Position numbers and translations under genes: made by a program. The notes under the pieces are model-generated. The model was not told the DNA's origin. It saw only the letters and a program-made list of their open reading frames with translations, and did no database searches. Below, one piece after another: positions 1 to 7,471 of a stretch of 34,945 bases of DNA (the stretch's first letter is position 1; every line of letters begins with the position of its first letter). This DNA is from Edwardsiella ictaluri ATCC 33202 (lineage in GTDB: Bacteria > Pseudomonadota > Gammaproteobacteria > Enterobacterales > Enterobacteriaceae): assembly GCF_000264785.1 (NCBI RefSeq), contig NZ_AFJI01000015.1:1-34945 (forward strand), written 5' to 3'.

Positions 1-28
1 GTTTTTTATGGCTCCGAGAGCGGCGGTG

Positions 29-367
29 CTACTCTTTCCACAGGATATGGCACATTTTATGATCCTTCTCCCGACAGATCAGAATACGGGCGAAGACATC
101 CTCGATATCGTCGCTGTCCGGGTTACCGTTGGTCAGTCCAATCACCACCTCGGCATAGAAATCCGGGTTGAGATCGACCTCAACCTCAACATGCTCCTGC
201 CAGTCCTCAGCCGGATCGAACAGCTCGGCGGCACCGCGCTGCTCAAACTGCAGGTTAAACAGCAGCACATCCGCCGGATCCAGATTGTCCGCCGCCAGCT
301 CCAGGAAAATATCGTAGGCCTGATCCAGGGTCTCTTCTTCGTTCAGGCGGTTGTTTAAATCCATCAT
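29..367 (-). CDS. yciU: YciU, DUF440 family putative dsDNA-mimic protein
   Basis: The 112-residue protein is recognised as YciU (DUF440, HI1450-like) from its near-identical core, for example [20 protein letters not shown] and the C-terminal [15 protein letters not shown]. It is strongly acidic (runs of D and E, such as [19 protein letters not shown]), as expected for a small cytoplasmic protein proposed to mimic the charge of double-stranded DNA and bind HU-like partners; that role is family knowledge and is not shown here. The start is one of two adjacent ATG codons (367 or 364). It lies 50 bp downstream of cls on the same strand, so the two are probably cotranscribed as in E. coli. Length is close to the 109 residues of the E. 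coli protein. Confidence 0.93.
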   Translation of the reverse strand: MMDLNNRLNEEETLDQAYDIFLELAADNLDPADVLLFNLQFEQRGAAELFDPAEDWQEHVEVEVDLNPDFYAEVVIGLTNGNPDSDDIEDVFARILICREKDHKMCHILWKE

Positions 368-417
368 GTCAGTATCTCATTGGGGGCCGCAGTCGGGCGT
401 AGGCCGACCGCAGACGG

Positions 418-1878
418 TTACAGCAAAGGGCTGAAAAAGTAAAAGAGGCGTTCGACGACGCGTTGCCACAGTGGGCGTTTTAACCACTCCAGTGGGTCCA
501 GCAGGGAGGAGCGGGCGATATAGTCCTCTTGTACGCAGGCGAGATCGCTGCCGAAGCCGTCGTCGTCGATGACCAGCGTAATTTCGAAATTAAGCCACAG
601 GCTGCGCATATCCAGGTTGACGGTACCGACCAGACTGAGCTGGCCGTCGACCAGCACGCTCTTGGTATGCAACAGGCCGCCTTCAAACTGATAGATTTTA
701 ACGCCGGCGGCCAGCATTTCGGTAAAAAAGGCGCGGCTGGCCCAGCCGACCATCATCGAGTCATTCTTTTTCGGCACGATGATTGAGACATCCACACCGC
801 GCTGGGCGGCGGTACAGATGGCATGCAACAGGTCGTCACTGGGAACAAAATAGGGTGTGGTCATCACCAGCTGTTGGCGCGCGGAGTAGACGGCGGTCAA
901 CAGTGATTGGTGGATCAGCTCTTCCGGAAAGCCGGGGCCGGAGGCGATCACCTGAATGGTGTGGCCCGACTCTTTTTCAAAGGGGAGAATATTGCATATC
1001 GGCTCCGGTGGCAGAATACGTTTACCGGTCTCCATCTCCCAGTCGAAGGCATAGTAGATGCCCATGGTGGTTGCGACCGGCCCCTCCATGCGCGCCATGA
1101 CATCGATCCACTGGCCGACACCGGCGTCCTGCTTAAAGTAGCGCGGGTCAACCAGGTTCATGCTGCCGGTATAGGCGATAAAGTTGTCGATCAGCACCAC
1201 TTTGCGGTGCTGACGTAGATCCATACGGCGCAGGAAAACACGCAGCAGGTTGACCTGCAGCGCCTCTACGACCTCAATACCCGCTTCGCGCATCATGGCT
1301 GGATAAGGGCTGCGGAAAAATGCCACGCTGCCGGCCGAATCGAGCATCAGGCGGCAACGTATGCCGCGTCTTGCTGCTGCCATCATCGCTTCGGCAACCC
1401 GATCGGCCAATCCACCGGGTTGCCAAATATAAAACATCATCTCAATGCTGGTATGCGCCAGCTCAATATCGCGGATCAGGGCATTGAGCGTATCATCGGT
1501 AGAGGTCAGCAGCTGTAGCTGGTTACCCTTAACACCGGCGATACCCTGGCGCCGTTCACACAGCTGGAACAGCGGTGCGGCGACCTCGCTGTTGTGGGTG
1601 GCAAAAATGCTGCGGCAGCTGCGCAGATCGGCCAACCAGCGTGCGGTGGATGGCCACATCGTACGCGCGCGCTCGGCGCGGCGTTTTCCCAGATGCAGCT
1701 CACCAAAGGAGAGATAGGCGATAATGCCGACCAGTGGCAGGATGTAAATGATCAGCAGCCACGCCATGGCAGAGGGAACAGCCCGACGCTTCATCAATAT
1801 CCGTAACGTGACGCTGGCGATAAGCAGCCAGTAGCCAAAGATCGCCAGCCAGCTGATTACTGTATAAAAAGTGCTCAT
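418..1878 (-). CDS. clsA: Cardiolipin synthase A
   Basis: The enzyme condenses two phosphatidylglycerol molecules into cardiolipin and glycerol at the inner membrane. I chose the ATG at 1878 ([12 protein letters not shown]) because it gives 486 residues, the length of E. coli ClsA; an upstream ATG at 1926 would add 16 residues without family support. Two N-terminal membrane helices (about residues 5-25 and 37-58) precede two phospholipase-D (HKD) motifs: [19 protein letters not shown] in the middle and [19 protein letters not shown] near the end. The C-terminal [10 protein letters not shown] is identical to E. coli. It lies upstream of yciU on the same strand, and its promoter would lie in the gap shared with divergent yciY. 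Confidence 0.96.
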   Translation of the reverse strand: MSTFYTVISWLAIFGYWLLIASVTLRILMKRRAVPSAMAWLLIIYILPLVGIIAYLSFGELHLGKRRAERARTMWPSTARWLADLRSCRSIFATHNSEVAAPLFQLCERRQGIAGVKGNQLQLLTSTDDTLNALIRDIELAHTSIEMMFYIWQPGGLADRVAEAMMAAARRGIRCRLMLDSAGSVAFFRSPYPAMMREAGIEVVEALQVNLLRVFLRRMDLRQHRKVVLIDNFIAYTGSMNLVDPRYFKQDAGVGQWIDVMARMEGPVATTMGIYYAFDWEMETGKRILPPEPICNILPFEKESGHTIQVIASGPGFPEELIHQSLLTAVYSARQQLVMTTPYFVPSDDLLHAICTAAQRGVDVSIIVPKKNDSMMVGWASRAFFTEMLAAGVKIYQFEGGLLHTKSVLVDGQLSLVGTVNLDMRSLWLNFEITLVIDDDGFGSDLACVQEDYIARSSLLDPLEWLKRPLWQRVVERLFYFFSPLL

Positions 1879-2012
1879 AACCGCAGGTTGTCCTTGCACA
1901 AATCCATCAATTGAGAGTTTACGCACAGATATACAAAGAAGAAACCTTTAGCGGCTAAATATATACAGTTCGTGGCGTGCGGCGCTTTTTATACGATGTG
2001 CCTGCCCGGGGG

Positions 2013-2040
2013 TTGGCTTGTCTCTCAGGGGGGGTATAAT
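2013..2040 (+). promoter_or_regulatory. Sigma-70 promoter for yciY
   Basis: A perfect -10 hexamer TATAAT (2035-2040) is preceded at 16 bp by TTGGCT (2013-2018), 4 of 6 matches to the -35 consensus. Transcription would start near 2047, giving a leader of about 20 nt with a strong Shine-Dalgarno (ggagggg, 2057-2063) ahead of the ATG at 2068. Confidence 0.7.
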
Positions 2041-2067
2041 CGCAGCGCAATTATCCGGAGGGGTACA

Positions 2068-2244
2068 ATGCGACACAGTCGAAATGAAGTAGGGCGTTGG
2101 CGTATGCTGCGCCAGATCCATCGGCGGCGCAGCCGCTGGCTAGAAGGTCAGTCACGCAGAAACCGTCATATTTATTGCATTCGCCGCTTACATAGGATTC
2201 AGCATCACCGTTCTTTGCTCTATTCCGTGGCCTACGAGTGGTAG
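2068..2244 (+). CDS. yciY: YciY, small basic protein
   Basis: This 58-residue protein matches the small E. coli protein YciY in the block EVGRWRM, RSRWLEGQSRRN, and lies at the same place beside cls, divergent from it. It is extremely basic (about 17 Arg plus several His), with no membrane segment or signal peptide. The ATG at 2068 is preceded by a strong Shine-Dalgarno and a near-consensus promoter; a longer in-frame reading from 1972 would run through that promoter and is not used. Function is unknown. It ends just before a hairpin that probably terminates it, so it looks monocistronic. Confidence 0.85.
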   Translation: MRHSRNEVGRWRMLRQIHRRRSRWLEGQSRRNRHIYCIRRLHRIQHHRSLLYSVAYEW

Positions 2245-2250
2245 TTATTC

Positions 2251-2275
2251 AGCCCCGTTTTACGGGGCTGTGATA
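2251..2275 (+). terminator. Putative terminator after yciY
   Basis: A perfect 7-bp stem, agccccg (2251-2257) and cggggct (2263-2269), with a five-base loop, begins 6 bp after the yciY stop. The downstream tract is only weakly U-rich, so efficiency is uncertain. Confidence 0.55.
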
Positions 2276-2602
2276 ACTTTATCCGGTGCGTCGTAAATCT
2301 GGGCTGGTTAACCGTTTTAGGGCCGCCGTAAAACGGCCAGACGCCAGCGAGAAATGGGGCACAGGACAACGTTCGGTAGCCTCCGGCAAAGCACAAAACC
2401 GGTGCTGTCATTGCCAATGATTACCGTGGTGCTCTTCATATCGTCACAACGATAATCAGCAAAAGTTCAGGCAATCTGAGGTTCAACAGCATTGTGATTG
2501 TGGGCAGGCATCCGATTGGGTTGTACACATCCCTTTACTGTTTGAGAGATATTGATGTCTCCGGTCCCCGTGTTTTTTGTGCGCCGTTGGCAGTTGACTG
2601 AC

Positions 2603-2626
2603 TACCGGGTTACCGGGTTACCGGGT
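2603..2626. repeat. Three tandem copies of an 8-bp unit
   Basis: The unit taccgggt occurs three times without a mismatch in direct tandem. Such a short array can expand or shrink by slippage. It is not inside a recognised gene. Confidence 0.85.
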
Positions 2627-2644
2627 CAGGCGGTTATAAACAGT

Positions 2645-2678
2645 TGTTCAGGTAAATCACACCGTGAATACCTGAACA
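2645..2678. repeat. 34-bp imperfect palindrome
   Basis: Outer arms tgttcaggta (2645-2654) and tacctgaaca (2669-2678) pair perfectly over 10 bp. Inside them tcac and gtga pair around a three-base loop, leaving only a small internal bulge. There is no U-run after it, so it is not a standard terminator. It could be an operator, a recombination-site remnant or an end of a lost element. Confidence 0.7.
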
Positions 2679-3113
2679 CAATTCTTGCGCGTAATCATGT
2701 CGTCAATATGGCACTATCTCCTGTGTACTATGCGAAATGGCAGAGAAAAGCATGTCCGGTTTAACTTGGCCAATACAGACCTACAGCGCTTGACTTAGTC
2801 TATGGTATATAAAAACACCAAAATGGTATAGCGCCGTAAACAGAAGGCTTGTCGTGCGTCAGTGGCTGAAGTAGCCTATCCTGCAGTGACTGTATTTTAT
2901 ATATGTTTAAAACTCCAGATCCCTGTTCATGCTCTTCGTGGAGGCGATGGGAATTGTCCTGTGAGGGGGTTGAGTAAAGCGGCGGCACTGCAGGAGTAAT
3001 CTATACAGAATCGCTGGGAAATACATATCTGTGTTTATCTTAAGTGAAGTCGTCTATTTTTTTCAAAAATATATATTTACTCTATTGTTATAAACATTAA
3101 TTAATGGTGGCAT

Positions 3114-3779
3114 ATGGAATATGCAATAAAGCAAATAATTAATGATTTTGAATCATTCGTGAAAAGTAAATCATTTTGTTGTATTGGAGCAAGGAGAGCT
3201 CAGGCCGAAAATAACTTACTCTATTTCCCATCAATGCATCCGATTGAAGATATAAGTAATGTGTATTTGTTTTTAGAGGATTTTGCATGTAACCAAATAA
3301 AAAATAAAAGATTTTATAGTGCTTTTTATAGTGCTGTTGTTTTTTTTGAAAACAAAAAGATTGCATCTGAAGATGATTTTGAAAATTTTCTCTGGGAAGT
3401 TCTTAAGGAATTGAATTCGATTGATTCACAAAAATACCAATGGGCCAGTGGATACTCAAGGAATACACGCGATGATAATTTTGCTTTTTCTATAGCAGAA
3501 GAAGCTTTTTTTATAGTCGGATTACATCCATTTGCACACAGACTAAGCAGGAACTTTAAGTGTCCAGCCTTGGTCTTTAATCATCATGAGATCTTTTCCG
3601 CATTAAGGCTATCTGGTCATTTTGATAAATACAAGGCAGTTATAAGGAAAAATGAAATGCATATTCAGGGGAGTGTTAATAGGCAATTGTCTGATTTCGG
3701 AAAAAATCAGAAGCTCCGCAATATGCCAGTGTTAACAAAGATATTTTTATCAAAAATATGGTTTTCAAAGAGGCGTTAA
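3114..3779 (+). CDS. YqcI/YcgG family protein, GntA-like putative N-hydroxylase
   Basis: The 221-residue protein carries the hallmark core of the YqcI/YcgG family: FSIAEEAFFIVGLHPFAHRLSR (split around residues 125-146), PALVFNHHEIFSALR (151-165) and IQGSVNRQLSDFG (184-196). A characterised member is GntA, described as a heme-dependent enzyme that N-hydroxylates a guanidino amine in guanitoxin biosynthesis. Conserved histidines here (H138, H142, H157, H158) are candidate metal or heme ligands. That is inference. There is no signal peptide. The last 25 residues are basic and lack the C-terminal motif I would expect in the family, so it may be a divergent member. The start follows ggtgg at 7 bp. 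Composition is clearly AT-rich compared with the backbone, and a LysE-type exporter begins 3 bp downstream. No guanitoxin pathway genes are in the window, so the substrate is unknown. Confidence 0.75.
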   Translation: MEYAIKQIINDFESFVKSKSFCCIGARRAQAENNLLYFPSMHPIEDISNVYLFLEDFACNQIKNKRFYSAFYSAVVFFENKKIASEDDFENFLWEVLKELNSIDSQKYQWASGYSRNTRDDNFAFSIAEEAFFIVGLHPFAHRLSRNFKCPALVFNHHEIFSALRLSGHFDKYKAVIRKNEMHIQGSVNRQLSDFGKNQKLRNMPVLTKIFLSKIWFSKRR

Positions 3780-3782
3780 AAA

Positions 3783-4421
3783 ATGACGGGTGGGTTTGCT
3801 ACTGGTTTTTTCATCAGTTCAGGATTGCTGGTTGCCATTGGCGCACAAAATACTTTTGTTATCCGGCAAGGAGTGAAGAGGGAGTTTGTATTTACCGTTA
3901 GCGCAACCTGTTTTATCTGTGATTTTATTCTGATGTGCGTTGGCGTTCTTGGTGTTGGGGAGGTTGTTAATAAGAATGAAATTCTTCTGTCTCTATTAAC
4001 TGTTGCCGGTGTGTTGTTTCTACTGTGGTATGGTGTAAGGTCTTTAAAGTCCGCATATTATGGTGAGAGCATTTTGATTTCCAATGGTGATGCTGTAAAA
4101 TCGACATTATCGAAAATAATAATAACTACCGTCAGCTTTAGTCTTTTAAATCCTAATGTTTGGATAGATACGGTCGCAATTGTTGGTGGTGTATCATCAA
4201 CCATTGATGATACACAAAGAATAAACTATCTTGCTGGCGCATTAACAGCATCATTCATATGGTTCTTTTCTATAGGATATCTTGCGGCATGGTTGTCTAA
4301 GATATTCATACGGCCATTGTTTTGGCGAATGGTTGATTTTTTGATTGGGCTTTATATGCTATATATAGCATGGTCATTATTATTGTTTTTAACAAATGAT
4401 ATTTCATTTGTGGCGGCATAG
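3783..4421 (+). CDS. LysE/ArgO family amino-acid exporter
   Basis: This 212-residue inner-membrane protein has about six hydrophobic segments (roughly residues 6-26, 36-58, 66-88, 112-136, 148-172, 180-204). It also has the LysE/ArgO signatures VAIGAQNTFVIRQG (17-30), LLNPNVWIDTVAIVGG (121-136) and LAGALTASFIWFF (150-162). Characterised relatives LysE and ArgO export lysine, arginine and canavanine. The gene starts 3 bp after the stop of the GntA-like gene, so the two are translationally close and almost certainly one operon; no LysG/ArgP-type regulator lies next to it. The obvious inference is that it exports the product or the toxic substrate of the neighbouring enzyme. Its composition is as AT-rich as its partner, which suggests joint transfer. 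Confidence 0.85.
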   Translation: MTGGFATGFFISSGLLVAIGAQNTFVIRQGVKREFVFTVSATCFICDFILMCVGVLGVGEVVNKNEILLSLLTVAGVLFLLWYGVRSLKSAYYGESILISNGDAVKSTLSKIIITTVSFSLLNPNVWIDTVAIVGGVSSTIDDTQRINYLAGALTASFIWFFSIGYLAAWLSKIFIRPLFWRMVDFLIGLYMLYIAWSLLLFLTNDISFVAA

Positions 4422-4517
4422 AATCATTAATTCTACGCTGAACATGTTATCTGTATGGATAACGCGCTGGAAGAGCCTATCCACTATTATAAGGGTGAGC
4501 GGATAAAACAGAGGTTA

Positions 4518-4555
4518 GATGGCCTGAGTCCGGTAGAGTACCGGCCCAGGCCATC
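4518..4555 (+). terminator. Long hairpin between lysE-type gene and dps
   Basis: Outer arms gatggcctg (4518-4526) and caggccatc (4547-4555) pair perfectly. Inner arms ccggta and taccgg (4530-4535, 4539-4544) pair around a gag loop. It sits between two convergent genes and probably ends transcription from one or both sides, although the U-tracts are poor. Confidence 0.5.
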
Positions 4556-4617
4556 TTGACAGGCCGGGTATGACTGCCCCAGTTTATGGGCTCAGTCAGT
4601 AAAGGATAGGGAGACTA

Positions 4618-5118
4618 TCAGGGCTGGTTACTGCCCAGATAGGCATTCAGCATCCACACCTGTTTTTCCTGCTGTTTGATGTAGTCACTCATCAGTGATA
4701 CTGTCCCTTCGTCGTCGGCTTCTGTGGCCAGATGCAGAATTTCCCGCTGTTGCTGCAGCAGCAGGGCATAGCCGCCCAATAATCCCTGTAGGGTACCGCG
4801 ATCGTCGGTGACATTGACATCCTCTTTTACCGTTGCCTGTTGTAGATAGTCGCTGAAAGCGTGGCGTGGCCGGTATCCCAGCGTCAGAATACGCTCGGCC
4901 AGCTCATCGACCTTGAGCAACAGATCGTTATAGGTCTCCTCAAACTTGACATGCAGTTCAAAAAATTGTGGTCCACTGATGTTCCAGTGATAGCCTCGCA
5001 CATTCATATAAAGAATTTGGTAGTTGGCCAGCAGGGCATTGAGGGCATCCGCTAGGACAGCGGACTGTTTTGGATCCAGGCCAATAGAGGTTTTCGCAGG
5101 TTTCTTGCTGTTTGCCAT
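4618..5118 (-). CDS. Dps-family ferritin-like DNA protection protein
   Basis: This is a 166-residue mini-ferritin of the Dps family, which forms dodecamers that oxidise Fe(II) with hydrogen peroxide and store iron. The intersubunit ferroxidase ligands are all present with canonical spacing: H44, H56, E60, D71 and E75. It belongs to a subtype other than classical E. coli Dps; the N-terminal tail (ANSKKPAKTS) is short and basic, so DNA binding is possible. The ATG at 5118 is preceded by aaggagag, which fixes the start. It is monocistronic, convergent with the AT-rich operon and flanked downstream by an IS3 remnant, so it may be part of the acquired block. Whether this genome also has the standard dps elsewhere cannot be seen. 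Confidence 0.92.
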   Translation of the reverse strand: MANSKKPAKTSIGLDPKQSAVLADALNALLANYQILYMNVRGYHWNISGPQFFELHVKFEETYNDLLLKVDELAERILTLGYRPRHAFSDYLQQATVKEDVNVTDDRGTLQGLLGGYALLLQQQREILHLATEADDEGTVSLMSDYIKQQEKQVWMLNAYLGSNQP

Positions 5119-5157
5119 GGGCAGACTCTCCTTGAGTGATACGTGGATGCAGACAGG

Positions 5158-5174
5158 ATTGACACCGGGTCAAT
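5158..5174. promoter_or_regulatory. Inverted repeat upstream of dps-type gene
   Basis: attgac (5158-5163) and gtcaat (5169-5174) form perfect 6-bp arms around a 5-bp spacer, 40 bp upstream of the dps-type start codon. It could be a regulator site; no specific regulator can be named. Confidence 0.35.
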
Positions 5175-5322
5175 CGGGGGAACGCGAGTTTTGCCGAATT
5201 TTTACCCATCCTGCCAGAGTCGTCGGCAGAGATCCAGTATGGAAAAGGTGCCGCATCCGGATGAAATAGAGAGGTAGATGGAAATAAAAGCAGCGAACGC
5301 ATTTATCCGAATTATCATGATA

Positions 5323-5470
5323 TTGCGACACGCGAGGAATCAGGGTAGACTGCCCGCCATCACAGCAATGTGACAGAAAAGCACATTTGGCATTTTAATG
5401 GAATCTCCATGTAGCCCCGCTAAGTGCGCTTCTCTGAGGTAAGGAAAAGCCCGCGAAAGCGGGCTTTTTT
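5323..5470 (+). ncRNA. Candidate small RNA with intrinsic terminator
   Basis: A strong intrinsic terminator (5445-5470) has no forward-strand gene in front of it. About 95 bp upstream is a plausible promoter: TTGCGA (5323-5328), 17 bp, TAGACT (5346-5351). A transcript of roughly 110 nt from about 5358 would end at the terminator. No convincing open reading frame fits between. It is not a small RNA I recognise. It could instead be the leftover 3' end of a deleted gene next to the IS3 remnant. Confidence 0.35.
5445..5470 (+). terminator. Strong intrinsic terminator
   Basis: Perfect 10-bp stem aaaagcccgc (5445-5454) and gcgggctttt (5459-5468) with a gaaa tetraloop, running into a U-tract. It lies just left of the IS3 remnant and terminates forward transcription. 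Confidence 0.85.
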
Positions 5471-5530
5471 CTTGCCTTTAACCCGTTCTGAATAGCGTTG
5501 ACAGGTTCCTGACTAAAATCTGGAGAACGT

Positions 5531-5580
5531 GATGATGACTGAGTTCAAACGTACCCAACGTGATTATCCTCTATCCTTTA
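5531..5580 (+). pseudogene. IS3-family OrfA, N-terminal fragment
   Basis: Starting at the ATG pair at 5531, the first 16 codons (MMTEFKRTQRDYPLSF) match the beginning of an IS3-group OrfA, the helix-turn-helix protein that helps recognise IS ends. The similarity ends at about 5578, where the deletion joins it to OrfB sequence in another frame. Confidence 0.65.
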
Positions 5581-5582
5581 CT

Positions 5583-5941
5583 GTTCCAGAAGAGTTATGG
5601 GTTATCATGTGGGGGAACATCTGCAGAGTGAAAATGTGGTGAAAGCGTTCAGGCAGGCACTGAGGCGGAGAAAAACGACAGGCCCTCTGGTACATCACTC
5701 GGACAGCGGAGTGCAATACTGTTCAGCGCTTTATCAGTCAATACATGAAAGAAACGGGGTAATTGGTTCAAGGACCGATGGTTATGACTGTTACCAGAAT
5801 GCGTTGGCTGAGCGGATAAACGGTATTCTGAAAAATGCGTTTTTACTCTCAGGCCCAGCGGATCTTGCGCAGGCCAGAACAATGGTAAAAGAATCTGTAG
5901 ATATTTATAACCATGAGCGGCCACATCTGGCCCTGAAATAG
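5583..5941 (+). pseudogene. IS3-family transposase OrfB, C-terminal fragment
   Basis: The reading frame encodes the end of a DDE (rve) integrase-type transposase. HHSDSGVQYCSALYQ carries the second catalytic Asp, and NALAERINGILKNAFLL carries the final Glu. The first catalytic Asp and the N-terminal half are missing. Homology begins before the ATG at 5597 (SRRVMGYHVGE), confirming that the frame is a truncation and not a short gene. It cannot be an active transposase. Confidence 0.88.
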
Positions 5942-6041
5942 AAAACGCCCGATGATGTTCATCAGGCGTTTACAGATAAAAAACTGTCAACCTATATCAG
6001 GACTAGTCACTTTTTTCAGCGCTGAATGCTGCGATACAGTG

Positions 6042-6338
6042 CTAGAACACCTGTTTGTAGGGGGTTACGCTGACTTGACGGTAGACCCCGGCGGCAACGT
6101 AAGGATCATTTCCCGCCCATGCCTGAGCCTGGCTCAGCGATTCAAATTCGGCGATCACCGCCGAGCCGGTGAACCCCGCGGCGCCGGGATCGCTGCTGTC
6201 GATGCTGGGCAGGGGACCGGCCGTTAGCAGACGCCCCTGATCGCGCAGCGTCTGTAGCCTGGCCAGATGGGCCGGACGTGCCGCCAAGCGCTGTTGCAGT
6301 GTATCTGGTGCATCCTGGGAATAAATCAGGTACAACAT
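6042..6338 (-). CDS. yciI: YciI family protein
   Basis: This 98-residue protein is the same length as E. coli YciI and shares [27 protein letters not shown] and DPYVAAGVY. The fold is a ferredoxin-like dimer with a conserved His and Asp (H24, and D51 in the DPGAAGF segment) proposed to form an active site. The reaction in enterobacteria is unknown. The ATG at 6338 follows a very strong Shine-Dalgarno (aaggaggag). It is divergent from tonB, with about 275 bp between them, as in E. coli. Confidence 0.95.
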   Translation of the reverse strand: MLYLIYSQDAPDTLQQRLAARPAHLARLQTLRDQGRLLTAGPLPSIDSSDPGAAGFTGSAVIAEFESLSQAQAWAGNDPYVAAGVYRQVSVTPYKQVF

Positions 6339-6538
6339 ATTCTCCTCCTTTAATATTTATTCGCTCCAACCGAGGGTATTGTGCGCGGAGAGGGGCGCAG
6401 ATGCAGTGTCTGGGGAAAATGCGCCGCTGTCTCGGCCAATACGTTAAGGTATTGTTGCCATAGGCGCAATATCCGTACCGCTGGCGCAGAGGATAATCCG
6501 CGCGGCCGCACAGTTTTATACCCTCTGACAGTTCCCAG

Positions 6539-6568
6539 TTGAATATGATTGCTATTTGCATTTAAAAT
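6539..6568 (+). promoter_or_regulatory. tonB promoter with overlapping Fur-like site
   Basis: TTGAAT (6539-6544) and TAAAAT (6563-6568) are spaced by 18 bp. The 19 bases from 6541 to 6559 match a Fur box at 11 positions, including the ATGAT and ATT cores, and overlap the spacer. Iron-dependent repression of tonB by Fur is established in E. coli, so the assignment is reasonable but the match is moderate. Confidence 0.5.
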
Positions 6569-6614
6569 TGACAACAACACGCGATGCCCATTTACCCATT
6601 GAGTTACCAATACC

Positions 6615-7466
6615 TTGTCGGCTGATAAATTAACCCTGAAGCAATTTTTCCTGGCTCGTCGTCTTTCTTGGCCGATGACGCTATCGGTATCCCTACATGC
6701 CTCGCTGATTGCCGGACTGCTGTATGCCTCCTACCATGAGATCCGTCCACAGCCTGCCGGTGATGCGGGGCAGATCCAGGCGATAATGGTCAATCCAGCC
6801 ATGTTTTCCGTCGCTGGTGGCGCGGCGAGCGTGGCGCCACCGGCGGCGGCACCTCCTGCGACGCAGGGGACTGGATTGGCGCAGGCAGCGCTGCCGAGCG
6901 TCCCCGTCCCCCAAGAGTATAAGGAGAAAGATGCGCCGTCGCCCGAGAGACAGCAACCGAGACCAAACGAAAGGACGCCGCCTCGCAAACGGGAGGTGAA
7001 ACCGGCGCCGCCGAAGGCGCAACCGCCGGTACAGACGCGGCAGGCGACGGTGGCCAAGGTGGAATCGCCGATGCCGCATGCAGCGATGATGCCGGACAAG
7101 GTACAAGGCGCAGCGTCAAAGGTGACAGCGGAGAGTGCTACGGGGACTTTACTAAACGCAGCACCGCAGGCAGCCGCCGGTCGTTCGGTGGCTGTGGGCG
7201 CACCTCAAGCCGTCAGTCGTCCTGAGCCGGCCTATCCCCAGCGTGCGCTGGCGCTGCATATTGAGGGGCGAGTGAAGCTGCGTTTTGACGTCGATAGTGA
7301 GGGGCGCGTCGGCAATGTCAGTATCCTGTCGGCCGAGCCGCCCGGGGTATTTGAGCGGGAGGTCAAGCGCGCCGCCCGCCGTTGGCGTTACCAGCCTGGA
7401 CGCCCGGGGCAGAATGTTCAGGTGACTGTCTATTTTCGGATCGATGGCCGGGCGGCCGTCGAATGA
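6615..7466 (+). CDS. tonB: TonB energy-transducing protein
   Basis: TonB couples the proton-motive force, through ExbB-ExbD, to outer-membrane siderophore and cobalamin receptors. The protein has an N-terminal signal anchor (about residues 20-40, containing SVSLHASLIAGLLYASYHE). A long Pro/Ala/Lys-rich periplasmic spacer follows (about 68-150). The C-terminal receptor-binding domain has YPQRALALHIEGRVKLRFDV and FEREVKRAARRWRYQPG. No ATG precedes the anchor in frame; TTG at 6615 is the best start, giving 283 residues, longer than the 239 of E. coli. The first ATG (6675) would remove the basic stretch before the anchor. The gene is convergent with yciA and divergent from yciI. Confidence 0.93.
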   Translation: MSADKLTLKQFFLARRLSWPMTLSVSLHASLIAGLLYASYHEIRPQPAGDAGQIQAIMVNPAMFSVAGGAASVAPPAAAPPATQGTGLAQAALPSVPVPQEYKEKDAPSPERQQPRPNERTPPRKREVKPAPPKAQPPVQTRQATVAKVESPMPHAAMMPDKVQGAASKVTAESATGTLLNAAPQAAAGRSVAVGAPQAVSRPEPAYPQRALALHIEGRVKLRFDVDSEGRVGNVSILSAEPPGVFEREVKRAARRWRYQPGRPGQNVQVTVYFRIDGRAAVE

Positions 7467-7471
7467 GGGCT

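Larger units (their letters stand above)
2272..3113. other. Non-coding stretch at the left edge of an acquired region
   Basis: No convincing gene is seen in these 840 bp; the longest reading (2552-2764, forward) resembles nothing I know. The stretch holds several repeats: ccgtttta/taaaacgg arms at 2312-2319 and 2329-2336, three tandem 8-bp units at 2603-2626, and a long imperfect palindrome at 2645-2678. Composition shifts to AT-rich from about 3000 onward, ahead of the gene at 3114. It replaces kch in the E. coli order and may be scar tissue from insertions. Confidence 0.6.
5485..6003 (+). mobile_element. Remnant of an IS3-family insertion sequence with internal deletion
   Basis: The right end ctgtcaacctatatcaggac (5984-6003) is the inverted complement of a degraded left end at 5485-5504, with 14 of 20 matching positions. 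Inside the left end is the first part of an OrfA (from 5531: MMTEFKRTQRDYPLSF), joined near 5578-5585 to the last third of OrfB. The element is therefore about 520 bp instead of the usual 1.2-1.4 kb. No flanking target duplication is evident. Confidence 0.8.

Noticed and set aside
2552-2764. 70-codon open frame in the acquired region
   Set aside because: It includes the tandem repeat and palindrome, has a weak start context and no recognisable similarity.
6004-6006. Target-site duplication of the IS3 remnant
   Set aside because: The three bases outside the right end (tag) do not match those outside the left end (ccc), so no duplication can be claimed.
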